This document shows, piece after piece, positions 12,419 to 22,912 of a DNA stretch of 64,000 bases (position 1 is its first letter; the number at the start of each line of letters is the position of its first letter). Below the pieces are notes generated by a model. The model was not told where the DNA came from. It saw only the letters and a list, made by a program, of their open reading frames with translations, and did not search any database. A program made the position numbers and the translations under genes. Location: contig MU623420.1 in the NCBI GenBank assembly GCA_025201765.1, positions 1-64,000 of the forward strand, read 5' to 3'. Source of the DNA: Daldinia sp. FL1419. Taxonomy: Eukaryota > Ascomycota > Sordariomycetes > Xylariales > Hypoxylaceae.

Positions 12419-12739
12419 ATGAAGTCCGTCACCGCACTCGTTTCCGTCCTGGTCTTGATGCCCAGTTTTCTCGTCAGCGCTTGCGACTGCCATCACAACA
12501 ACGACGCTGGCAGATGGAAGGGAAGCCAAACACCTGCCGATACTGTTGCAGAGCTTTGCAGGGAAGGGGGTACCTGCAAGGAGAATGGCTATGGGGCTAG
12601 GCTTTGCGTTGTGGGGGACACCTCTCAGTGTCTTTGCGCCATGGAAGCGGCCAAGAGCTGGCAAAGCAAGCATGGAGATTGGTTCTTATGGTCAGGCATT
12701 AACTGTGGTGACTTGACTCTCACCATGGATACCGATTAA
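12419..12739 (+). CDS. Small secreted cysteine-rich protein (effector candidate)
   Basis: 106 aa, single exon. An N-terminal signal peptide (about 21 residues, MKSVTALVSVLVLMPSFLVSA) is followed by CDCHH. The mature part holds eight cysteines, enough for four disulfides. An ELCREGGTC segment and a C-L-C pair are visible, and the end carries SGINCGD. There is no membrane segment after the signal, so the product should be exported. No family recognised. Promoter and leader are clear (TATA at 12215). It lies between two genes that share a tail domain but does not itself carry that domain. A role in interaction with a host or competitor is inferred from the architecture only. Confidence 0.7.
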   Translation: MKSVTALVSVLVLMPSFLVSACDCHHNNDAGRWKGSQTPADTVAELCREGGTCKENGYGARLCVVGDTSQCLCAMEAAKSWQSKHGDWFLWSGINCGDLTLTMDTD

Positions 12740-13425
12740 ATGGATGCACACGCACATGGATAGGCATATCCAAATCATTGCCTCTGTTATATAGCGCATA
12801 TCTTCTTTTGAACTATTTGCAATATTTGCTCGGTTTTGACTTACCATAGGAGCACATGAATATATAGACTAAATCAATCAACATCATATCTTGACCAAGC
12901 TACCCCTGGACCCTATGAAACTTACAAGTCTACCTAAGTATTTTTTCTAGTAAATCCAATAGATAGTTATAAGCTATGTGTATGTTATTATTTTAGAGAT
13001 ATCAACTATATCTAAGGAGCTAGCTCTTGCTACGACTGATGGAAATTATTAATAGTAGGGCTCAATAATCTAGAAAGTAACTATCTCAAAACACGACTCT
13101 AACATCAACTCATCTATTCATGTAAGCATACGTTTCAACGTTCCCACGCCAAGTATATTATTTGAACGCACGTTCACGATCGAATTGAACTGAATTAAGA
13201 TAGACGTAAAATTGAACTGGGTCCTGACTAGAAGTATCAACACCTCATACACTTTGACTCCCTAGGCGTAATTCCGTACGTTATTCCAGCTATTATCCGA
13301 ACTACTCAATCCAGAAACCTCCAAACGTAGCATTATGCGTTTGGACCCATGTTTGAACCCATGCAGAAGTCAAGACTGCTAATTGTAGTGAACACAATTA
13401 GACGCAGTGGATTTTCCCTATTGGC
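12740..13425. other. Intergenic, nothing recognised
   Basis: Between convergent genes. AT-rich 3' regions, no open frame of note and no repeat seen. Confidence 0.4.
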
Positions 13426-13602
13426 TTATTGGGCCGAATTGTGTATCTCGTATTCCTTTAGGTCATCCGGGATATCCTCATATGCGATATTATCTTGTTG
13501 TGCCAATTCATAGAGGCGGTCGGTAATGTGTTGTGGAACATCGTAATTGATGCGGAACAGATGTCCGTTGATGCAAACGGTATCTGGTTTTACCTCAATC
13601 AT
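13426..13602 (-). CDS. 58-aa stand-alone homologue of the effector tail domain, no signal peptide
   Basis: 58 codons plus stop. The protein has GHLF, a DVPQ segment and YEDIPDDLKEYEI. It aligns with the tail of the 10-cysteine protein (DHQF, SSIP, YADIPEDLKQYEL) with about 16 identities over 48 positions and one single-residue gap. It starts MIEVKPD, with no hydrophobic leader, so the product is probably intracellular. A TATA-like box lies about 150 nt upstream (13747-13754) and a C/T-rich leader follows it, supporting a complete gene. A TTAG acceptor-like site lies just upstream of the ATG, so a last exon of a longer gene cannot be excluded, though no upstream exon is visible. Confidence 0.6.
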   Translation of the reverse strand: MIEVKPDTVCINGHLFRINYDVPQHITDRLYELAQQDNIAYEDIPDDLKEYEIHNSAQ

Positions 13603-13746
13603 GATAGGTATCTAAGCGGATTTTTCTTGGTTCGAATCAAATATGAATAAATTTTTGAAATAGCGACGACTTGGTGGTATGTTATTGATACGGTAAAGTA
13701 AAAAAAGTAAAGCTGTAAGGTGTTGAAGTTAGCGGGAACATACCCC

Positions 13747-13754
13747 TATATTTA
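13747..13754 (-). promoter_or_regulatory. TATA-like box of the 58-aa gene
   Basis: TAAATATA on the minus strand, followed by a pyrimidine-rich leader up to the ATG at 13602. Confidence 0.35.
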
Positions 13755-16239
13755 TGTCGAGGCTTGGGCACTTAGCAAGGTACACAGGTACCTCTTAGGT
13801 ACGTTGTACCTATTAACCCCTGACTACATTTACGTCAGCGCTTCTAAAATCCGCTCGGCCACCTTCGCGTGACGTCGATCCACGTTTTCCAAGTCGGATG
13901 ATGGTACATAATTAATTCCTAAAATAATTACTTAATTATTTACCTAAGCAGCCAAGTAACTACGCTAACCTAGTGATTTCTATTTTAAAACTATTGCTCC
14001 ATCTCCAGTCGTCAATTTTAGGATTTAGAGAGCAGCATAGCATGAATACCTATGTATATCTTATCCGCACATGTGATTACCTACCCGATAGAGGAATAGA
14101 AGACAATAAATAGGTCAAATCATTATCATAGGTACCAAACATGCCACGGTTCGCGAGAACTCCGCCAAATAAGCATCGTGACATTGTACAAGCTCATGTA
14201 GTACCTAGATAAGCAAGGTGCCCTGCAGCTTGCTTTAAGGCTTCGATGATCTGGACCCTAAGCCATCGTCTTCATCTCAACCTTTTGATAAAAGGCAGCT
14301 TACGCTTTGACTTAATATTAACATGCTTATTATCATTATAAAAAAATACTATGAATTTTGTAATGTGGTGGGCATATGGCTAACTTCAAAGCTTGGCTCG
14401 AGCTTAATAAATCAATTCTGCTTCTATTTCGCGTTGCGGGGTACGCGCTCACCCATACAAACGTGCACGTTCCCCTTACACCAAAAATAGGGGAGTTCAC
14501 GTAGTGTTCACTACTAGAAATACCTTCAAAATATTACCTTAGTTATTACCAATCCATCAACTTAAAAAAAAATTTTGGCGAGTTCTGATCTGATTAGAAA
14601 TCAAAGTTCTCGAGACGACGATACACAAGACTAGAAGATTTATATTACTAGAATACCTATATAATTAAATATTCCAAAGATTGCTATCATGCCTTATGTA
14701 TACCTACCTGGGTACCTAGGCTGGGTAGGTTAGTAGTTATGTTCCCGGGTCCTGGGTAATCATAATGCAGGTTAGTATGATAGCTCTTACTCTACATATT
14801 TGACGCTTGATTTGACCCTCATTAGCTCTCAACGCCGTGTTAAAAAGACACCCGGATAGAATCATCATCAAATTTTAACCACCCATGTCCTAAGTATGAG
14901 TTCCAAAGTTGACATACTTACGCCTTGCAACGTATAGTGTTATGAGAAATTATCCCGAACACGCTCGGCTTCTCAGGCGTTTATAAGGTTATCCCTCAAT
15001 GACGATAACAAAAAAGGTTCCAAGGTCTCTCGGAAAGCATAGTCATATATCTTCGGATGGAGACATTTCTACCAGTAGAATATAGGCACTAACTGCATTC
15101 CGCAAGACTCAGTCCTAGGAGGGCTTATCGAGGTAGACTTTACCATATATCTAAGACATGTCTGATGTAACTTCCGCGAGTGCCGGGGAGCTGGATTAAT
15201 CTTCCGAATAAAAAGGGTTAGAATAGAGTGATATAATTAACTGGACTTTGAGGTAATAAAATTTGAGAATCACTAAAACTATTGACAAGACCGCTATGAA
15301 TCCTGGTATGCTCCTACCACGATCTCGATCCATCTACGATACAGGGCTTTCAAGTGAAACTGGGGATATTAAAAGGGTTAGGGTGGAATTAATTGTCATT
15401 TAGCCTCCCCGAATGTCTTGTATTGACATAAAATCTAAACTCCTAGGTGTCTGAAGCAGGTAGGGTTAACTTGGGAAGTTACCTATGCTTCACTTAGGCA
15501 GGTGGCTATGAAGACATTTCAAGTCTGACTATCTACCTAATAAAAAGGCAGGATGACTTAAATTCCAAAGATTGTCTCATATACCCAACCTTAGGTAGTT
15601 TATACCATGTATACCTACCTGATGCTATCTATCCCTTTATTTCTATGATGATATGAATGGTTGGACGATGCGACCCTTCGTCCCCTTATCGTCGCGCATA
15701 GGTGCCTTTCATAACTTTTCACACCAAATAATCCCTCCTACTCTCGTAGTCAAAGTATAATCTATGGTGCAATCACCCCTGTAGTGAAACGTTGGGCGAT
15801 CTTTTCCCTTGTACATCTAACCTACATTCCATGTCTATGCTCTGTACTCAGTTTCCTAATGAATTATGACGATCATAAAACAGAAATGTAGACTATTACT
15901 TGCGTATGTGGCTTCTGTTATGGCTTTCCCCGAATATCAGGAAACGTCTAGCAAACTATTACCTGAATTTTCCGATAACTCGGCCAAACAGTTGCGCCAT
16001 CAGATTGAAGGGTCGCGTATTCACCCTTACTATATAACCCTTGTTGATCCCCTCTGGCGATGATGAGGTTTTATATCCCACGCTGGAGTTTCATACCAGC
16101 CTCCATATGCAAATTTTATAGATCCTTAGGGCTATAATTCGCCCGCCTGAGGACGTCCTCGGAACCTTTTAAGGGGAAGGAATAAGAACCACACCCAGCT
16201 TGTCGGGATTTAACATCAAGTCGGCTTACAGTAGCAACG
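13755..16239. other. Long gene-poor stretch
   Basis: About 2.5 kb with only short frames. 15866-16063 on + (65 codons, hydrophobic start) is the best of them, but it has no motif or promoter. Scattered short ACCTA/TAGGT motifs occur (about 14700-14720, 15530-15620). No coding remnant recognised. Confidence 0.4.
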
Positions 16240-16656
16240 ATGATATATTATCTCCAGAGTATCCTTCTGGCAGTTGCGATCGTGTCGCCTGTTCTCGCAG
16301 ACTTTACTATTTATATTGGAAAGATGAACGATATAACCGATGTAGGCGTCGCTTACAGCGCTACGGAAATGCAAGTCCACGATCATGCGCCGCTTAGCTG
16401 TTATGATATGAGCCATGTGGTTCCTATATCAGCTAGCACTAATAACGATGCTAGTAAGGGTCGCTGGGCCTGCGACGGATGCAGCGCAAAAGCACCGAGA
16501 GACTGGATCATCGACCGCTTTGAAATGTATAATAAGGACGACGCCGTGGGCCATTCAACGGATAATCCCGTCCCCCTATTTAATAGGTCGACAGGCGCAG
16601 TTAGTATGTTGAGTCATGATCTTTTTATTTCTAATTTCACTGAACTACATATTTAA
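16240..16656 (+). CDS. Secreted protein, apparently cut short by an in-frame stop
   Basis: 138 aa to the first stop. The N-terminus is a clear signal peptide (MIYYLQSILLAVAIVSPVLA) followed by DFTIYIGK, a start I associate with a widespread family of small secreted fungal proteins of unknown function. Three cysteines lie before the stop. The same frame reads on after the TAA at 16654-16656 for 56 more codons to 16824. That stretch looks coding (YDMRDINNAFLGTCNRP, MNCWQ) and carries three more cysteines, giving an even six. The gene may thus be a recent nonsense pseudogene of 194 codons, or a truncated but working allele. No intron removing the stop fits the frame. Confidence 0.6.
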   Translation: MIYYLQSILLAVAIVSPVLADFTIYIGKMNDITDVGVAYSATEMQVHDHAPLSCYDMSHVVPISASTNNDASKGRWACDGCSAKAPRDWIIDRFEMYNKDDAVGHSTDNPVPLFNRSTGAVSMLSHDLFISNFTELHI

Positions 16657-16824
16657 CGACTCATAGCTCTATACAAGACCAAGAACGATGATTATGACAT
16701 GCGAGATATCAACAACGCCTTTCTTGGTACCTGCAACCGCCCATCCCATCCCCAGGAGATGAACTGCTGGCAGCTAATCTCTGCTACATTTCTCACACAT
16801 GTTTTTACTTGTATGTTTTATTAG

Positions 16825-18247
16825 AAACCTGTCGAAATAAAAAAAAGTCGCATACTAATACCCATTATTAGGTTCCACTGATCTCGTTCCTAATGATGAT
16901 TTATGGGTGTCGGATATATGAAATACGATTGAATGGAAGAAGACAGATTTTGATAGCGTTTTTGTTTTATTTGATCGGAACTTTACTTGATGCGGTGGTT
17001 TCACGCAGTCCTCTTCATGAAAATTTGGATTCCTTTGGCAAAGATATTTTAATTCTTGTTAACATTGCTTTTAAAGAATTGATGTAATCACCGCTTGATC
17101 GGTTGAAAGAAAGGCGGTTTGCATATAGAGGCAAGCCGCTGAAAAAGCAACCAATCCGCATAAATATAATATACTCTACTCGTTAATCAAATATTCTTCA
17201 GGAATATTCTATAAATAACATTTAAATAAGTTCAAACGTAGTGTAAGAAGGTTTAGGTTGACAATTATATAGATATCACATATTAGTTGGGCAACAAATT
17301 TTCACATGCACATAAGAGGTAGGTGGTAGGTAGCTTATTCTGGTGTAACACCTCTTATGAGCAGATGGTTGGGTGTGCCAAAATGCTTTTTGTAATAGAT
17401 ATATAGTGTTCGTTGCTTAATAAGTAGGTTCAATACATACAATTGGTATTCGCCGGTCCTATTCCGGACGCCTCTTCGATTTGACCTGCATGAGGTGACG
17501 AGTATAAGGGGCTTTGTACACTAATAATAGGAATGTGGCTTTCTTGGTAATCTTATGAGGATCCTAATAAGTTTGAGGGGGCAGCCTGCAAATATTTAGG
17601 TATAATTTATAGTATGAAATGTAGGTGCTATCTATTTCTTGCTAGGTAACGATGGTATAGAGCCTTCTTCTCTTTACTAATCGTTGATACCGGCAAGGTA
17701 TAAACTGATGCGGACGGCTATTAGTTTAACGCACTTTCACTTTTGCTAACCCGGCGACGCACGCTTACGTACATCTATCCTTGTTTATTCATATGACACC
17801 GTCGGTGAGGGAGCGAACCTTTGACTGGTGCTACGAATCAATATAAATAAGAATCAAAATTATCACACGAGCCGGCCGACAGTAATAGCGAGAATCCAAT
17901 CGCCCATATCTCTACAAATATAGATAACAACTCCTCGATCTTGAATAAAAACTAACTATTACGTTTATCTCGCATGCGATATCGTTATTACCAGTCACAA
18001 TAATTGCTAAGATAGAGCAAGATTTCCCACTCAACCATACTCGGGCTACGTTAGGTACGTTCAGGTTTTATTCAAGTACAGGAAAATCATATATATGCCA
18101 CTTATGAGATTACTTTTACCTATTGTATATACGTAGGAATCTGTTATTGATTAGCTTATTATAGAAAATAGAAATATTCGCCAACAGTGTCCTCAGTATC
18201 ATATAATCAGTATTTTCGAAGCTGTTGACCTTACGACCATCCTTAAA
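16825..18247. other. Intergenic, nothing recognised
   Basis: One 64-codon frame (16893-17087, +) and short palindromic AT stretches. No motif, signal peptide with promoter, or RNA gene seen. Confidence 0.4.
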
Positions 18248-18448
18248 ATGAGAATTAACTTGATGAGGGCAACAGCCCTTAATACGGAGCAACCGGCTTC
18301 GAATTCAGAGCAATATACAAATCTGGGGCCGCCAGAAATAATTGCAATAGCCATAGGTGTACCAACATTCATTGTTGCCGTCGTTGGAACGTATCTTGCG
18401 TACAAGAAGCCAAGAGGTCTATTTCAGAGGTTATGCTGCTCTGTATGA
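18248..18448 (+). CDS. Possible 66-aa single-pass membrane peptide
   Basis: The middle carries LGPPEIIAIAIGVPTFIVAV, about 20 hydrophobic residues led by a GPPEI segment, then YKKPRG. GPPEI plus one membrane helix recurs at the ends of various fungal proteins of unknown function, so this may be a real small gene or the last piece of a lost larger one. No other domain. Low confidence. Confidence 0.35.
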   Translation: MRINLMRATALNTEQPASNSEQYTNLGPPEIIAIAIGVPTFIVAVVGTYLAYKKPRGLFQRLCCSV

Positions 18449-18610
18449 AGACTACGTCGTCTTGGTCCGATATATCATAATCCCGCTTTTATTTAATCTT
18501 AACCCCTTTTTGTAAAATTTTCGATGGCATGTATTTGTCTATCTCATCCATAGGTACCGACCTATGCAATTCCTCTTATGAAAATGATACCTAGTATCCC
18601 ACGCACCTTA

Positions 18611-18713
18611 GCTGCGCAGCCCCCATAGTTACTTGAGGGTATACGTATGACCCATTACTAAGGCCTTCAGCGGGAACATAAACCCGTATTATACAATGGT
18701 TGGCTGCGCAGCC
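18611..18713. repeat. Two copies of a GCTGCGCAGC palindrome about 90 bp apart
   Basis: GCTGCGCAGCC at 18611-18621 and GGCTGCGCAGCC at 18702-18713, each a near-perfect palindrome, in otherwise AT-rich DNA just downstream of the DUF1254 pseudogene. Could be ends of a small decayed transposon. No target duplication seen. Confidence 0.35.
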
Positions 18714-18731
18714 TCCTTACTCTCGAATTAT

Positions 18732-20228
18732 TTACTTACGAATCAAGTTAAAGGGACCTGGGGTACTCAGACGGAAGCCAGCTATTACATGTTAGTACTT
18801 TGCGTCTACTACCATATCGCTGTACCTACAAGATTGGCTTACTTGGAGGCCCGGTTCGCTGGTGGCTGAGCTGCCTGGACGAGAATATTAAAGGGCGCAT
18901 TCGTGTCTGTACTATAAACAGGTATTATATCCGAACAGGCCAGATTGCGATCGTCCAAGGAGTAAATATTAATACGGTTCGATACCAGCGCATTGTCTAA
19001 ACTATATAGCGTAACGCTCCAGGAACCGATTTCGGTCACTGATGGTTTACCTGAAAACCGCAAAATGTACGACTCATTAGCTCTAAGGACAAAGTCCCTG
19101 ACGTATACCGGATATAGAGCTTGGCCATTAGGTAGTTAGGTAGGGCAAGATACCTAAACCGTGCAACGGCAGCTCGCGCCTCATAGTTATCACCGTACAC
19201 CCCGATCAGAGCCGGTCAAGGCATCACCCATCCGTTGTTCAAGTTCTTCAAGAATGTCAATGAGCGCGTGTAGTTTCCGATCGAGCTGTTAGCTGCGGTA
19301 TAAGCCTATATTAGATTGACACAGCCAGGTCGTCGATAAGTGCCACTGCCGCGGATTCCAGCGAGGGGTGTTTCGCCCTAGTCTCGCTGGATAATAGGGG
19401 TTTATCCTTGGTTAGAGGCACCGTCCCATCAAATCGAGCAGTAAGCTCGAGGAGATTCCCCACCCTCGAATCCGATACGTTGGTAATAAGTCGTTTAATT
19501 GAGGACCGGTTCGCCCCCCACGCCTTTTTATGGTCCTAGCACCAAATCCACGTTGTACCCCATTCACTACGTCAACGTCTCGGCCATCGTCTTTTAGAAC
19601 GATTCGGATTAGAAGATATCCTAACGTTCTAGGCGCGTAGATTGTACCCCGATGTGTGGTATTGGACCCTGTCACTATCCTTCCGGCGGTAGCGGGTGTA
19701 GTGGTAGGAGTTAGGAGGCAGTTCCCTGCTTTTGTATGTGCAAGTGTACCAAGGTCGGGATAGTTTTCCCCTTCGCCGCGCTGCGGTTGGACTCTATGTG
19801 ATATCGGTAATACTGGGTTTTACTCATGGGGTGTAAAATGATACGCCATAGTATCGCTTGGGACTAACTTCTGGTATTGTGACCACTATATCCTCGTGCG
19901 ATATGTTGCAACATTAATTCATATACAGCCCGCCCACGTTAGGATTTATAATGGCCGTCTGTTCAGGTGTCGCTAACGCTGTGTTTCTATATAATTGATC
20001 CGCAGGTAGGCCTTTCAGAGGGCCACCACATGCTAAAGCATAAGAAGCCAACGGTTCGCCATACTAGGTATGTTAGACCTTCTGCGACTCGAATAGACGG
20101 TTAGTGATGTTTCTTACTGTGATTGTAAATTCGGTAGCTGACTGTCCTAAGCATGTAGTGTCTTTACCCGACACTCGGGCCAAAGCCTTACCTCCCAAAA
20201 GAGCCGTTAAGAACCCGATTACTTTCAT
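18732..20228 (-). pseudogene. DUF1254/DUF1214-domain protein, secreted, multiply disabled
   Basis: Reading the minus strand from an ATG at 20226-20228 gives a signal peptide (MKVIGFLTALLGGKALA). DUF1254-like sequence follows: YGEPLASYALACGGP, NPNVGGLYMN, SHEDIVVTIPEV, YYGVSFYTP, then AGNYLLTPT-like and YLLIRIVLKDDGRDVD. The C-terminal DUF1214-like part has LYPVYVRDFVLRANESYIL, GSWSVTLYSLDNALV and a PPANRAS-NWLP join. An intact-looking intron remains at 18782-18842 (GTAAGC donor, TACTAAC branch, TAG acceptor). It is disabled by stops soon after FESQKV, after GLYMN and after YTPHE, and by at least three frame changes, one of them near 19480. Related proteins are found in many fungi and bacteria. 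The function is unknown. Confidence 0.75.
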
Positions 20229-20749
20229 ACTACATAAACTTAGGAACAAGCAAATGGTCCTAATGCCATAGCTACGAGATCGATCGTCTGGTTAACCAGG
20301 CACATATGGGTATCATGCCAACTATATATGTGAGATGAACCCCCATTGCGGTCGGGGCAAATTCAGAGTTGGTCTGCTGAGTTAGGGGAATGATCTACAA
20401 CAATGCTTGGCGCGTCGAAGCAATCGATCAGTCCGACGGATTGCGGCGCAGGTACCGAGGCAGATATAGTAGGTACTTTCCTGAATAAAGGACACGACTT
20501 AGCTTTATGCCCAGGTAGCGAGTAACCAACAATTCAAATCACGTAAGACGACACTTCGCCGTTCATATACCGGTCTACGAAGGCTTTGTGTTTCATAGGA
20601 GCCGAGATCGAGCGGTAGGATCACCTTGACGGTTGTATTATTGATATAAGTCTATCCGAATACTGAGTAAAGAGTATTTACCAATCATTAGTCGCTATCG
20701 CAGATGCTCGATGCCTCCTCTGCCCGGTAGAGATTCCTGCCTAATACAT
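20229..20749. other. Intergenic between the pseudogene start and the next gene's end
   Basis: Should contain the dead promoter of the DUF1254 gene and the 3' region of the 20750-21682 gene. No motif recognised. Confidence 0.35.
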
Positions 20750-21682
20750 TTATATCATTCGTTCGCATTCGGAGGGTACTGGGGGCTCTAAGAAAGGAGT
20801 AGCGATTCGCCATCCGTACACACTGCTCCATCTCTGGGGCTGACTAAAAGGCTCCAGGTTCGTGCCAACACTCCCTACTACCGGCTCCGCGTCGTTAGAA
20901 AGTGTCGTATTAAACAACCTCGTGTAGTAGTCGCAGGCTTTTGTACTTGCAAAGACGGGCTGGTTGGTGATATTCGTGATGAATTCGAGGGGATATGGAA
21001 TATTACCCCCAGATAGCGTCGCCTCAATGGTCATGAACCTGTCTCGCGGCCCGGTAGTGCTTCGACTACGTATGTAAGTGGCGCCGGTATGTAAGCTCCC
21101 ATACGCATCGCAAGGCGGATCGAACACTGATGGATAAACATCTGCGCCGTAACTCTCCGCTCCCCGGATTGCGATGTGATTTTCCGCCGATATCATGAAT
21201 GTCGCAGCCCAGCGGAAAGGGGTTTGGCCACCGTTGAATATGTCTAAGAATGGAAATTCGAGCGAAGCGCGCTAGGAAACGAAGGCTTGTTAATTTGTAT
21301 ATGAGCTAATTGTAAGAGGATTGCCTACCGAAAAGTCTGATAGTGATACATTGTATGCGGGTAGTTGGATATCGTGATCGTGCACTATCTGCGCCATCAT
21401 CGGATACATCCCATCAGGAAACGAAGGGAGAAGTTTTCTGTAAGCGTCGTTGAGAATTATATATTCTTTCGGTATAACCCTACGCGCAATGTTAAATGGT
21501 ATGGGTACTATTAAAGTAGTTCCGTTTAAATTCCCACTAACAAGTGTTGGGTATTGCTGAGCATGCTGATTTGGGGAGTCTTGGGATAGACATTTCCTAT
21601 CTGGACCTGCGATCGCATATTGTAGACACGATACATGGATGATAGATAAAGTTAGAGTATAAAATAACGAAATGTACAACAT
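20750..21682 (-). CDS. Conserved secreted fungal protein, possible acetoacetate-decarboxylase-like fold
   Basis: Two exons: 21329-21682 and 20750-21271, split by a 57-nt intron (GTAGGC donor, CCTAG acceptor), giving 291 aa. The splice joins LSDFS to RASLEFPFLDIF, which restores a continuous conserved segment. A signal peptide covers about the first 20 residues (MLYISLFYTLTLSIIHVSC). Family-like parts are LVSGNLNGTTLIVPIPF, the Arg-Arg-Val-Ile-Pro segment, FPDGMYPMM, HDHDIQLPAYNVS, FRWAAT and NLEPFSQPQRW. I recall this layout from secreted Pezizomycotina proteins sometimes assigned to the acetoacetate decarboxylase fold. That assignment is tentative and no reaction is claimed. Unlike its downstream neighbour it is intact. 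Confidence 0.75.
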
Positions 21683-22912
21683 CTTTTTCCGACTCGGTAG
21701 CCTAGGGGTGTCAGAGTTTGACCATTTGCCTTAAGGCGCAGCGGTAGTAAGCGTCGAGAGCTCAGCATCGACGCCGCTCACCGGTGACTGAAAGTGAGAT
21801 TCCAGGTAATAAACCTGCTAGGCTTGATAGTTGACGAAACGGTTGGATCGAGGTAACCCCTCTAGATATTATCGGTAAGTATGTCGAATGGGATGGGTTG
21901 AAGATAATGCTTGGCGCTGCTCGCCTCGTTGTGGTAATGATGCCTGGTTGTTACGTTTCTTCCCATAGGAATATTCTAAACAAACCGACGATCTCAGACT
22001 AACAGGACAAAGAAAATCACCGTCAGTCGAGGCGTACCTAGAAAGAGCCCTAAGGTAGATAGCATTGTACATGTTCGAGTGATTAAATATCTGCATATTA
22101 CATAGCGCATATGATATTGTTTATAATTAGGTATTCAGGTTCGAGAACCCCAACGGTAATATTGAGAGGCCAGAAAATTACTCGCATTATTTTAAATATT
22201 GGATACACAAGGCCAGGGCTCGAAGGGTTCATTTCAGCAGGGCCAAAACCATGCAGTAACAAGCCAGGCATCTTATCAAGAACTGATTTCAAAATGACTA
22301 ACTCTCCTGCAAGCCATATGTTTCATTACATACGGGTGCCGTGTGAGACAAGAGCAAACCGATCCCTGACTTAGAAGCCAATCATAACACAGCTACATAA
22401 AACGGAATGCTCTCAATCCGGTGCGGTAACCAGCATGCGGCGGACTCTTCCGTGGTGGAGGCAAGGTATCCGGCGGATCGGGACCAGTGGAGTACGGATA
22501 AGCCACGTTCCGTTCAAATAAGAAAGACTTCTCCAAGTTGTACGGCATATACTCATATGCACTCTTGTCGGTACACTGGCTATCCGTGATCCTGCCTTAC
22601 TCGTTATGTCAATATCGTTACTAATTGAGCTCCCATGATGACCTCTAGGGTTATGAAATGGAGTGGGATGCATAGGTATCTATTCCCAGAGCACGTAGGA
22701 TTAGGGCGGCGCCTTTGAAGATCATCTGGAGTTTGGCTCTGTTGGTACCCGTATACAGGGCGGCGTTTGTACCACATGAATTGAAGGACACAGGGAAAAA
22801 AACGTACGGCAGGGTAGCGGGATTCAGACGCAAAAAAATTGAGGAATTCATCAGTGGCTAAAAAGAGTGGTCGATCGTAGTGTTGACTTGTCCAAGAAAT
22901 TATTTACAAGCC
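21683..22912. other. Intergenic, no gene recognised
   Basis: Several 60-87-codon frames on both strands, none with motif, leader or splice signals. Contains the promoter of the 20750-21682 gene at its left end. Confidence 0.4.

Noticed and set aside
12329..12673. 114-codon minus frame opposite the small secreted gene
   Set aside because: Shadow of 12419-12739, which has promoter, leader and signal peptide.
15866..16063. 65-codon + frame with hydrophobic start
   Set aside because: Hydrophobic stretch is not led by a normal signal-peptide start, no promoter, no known domain.
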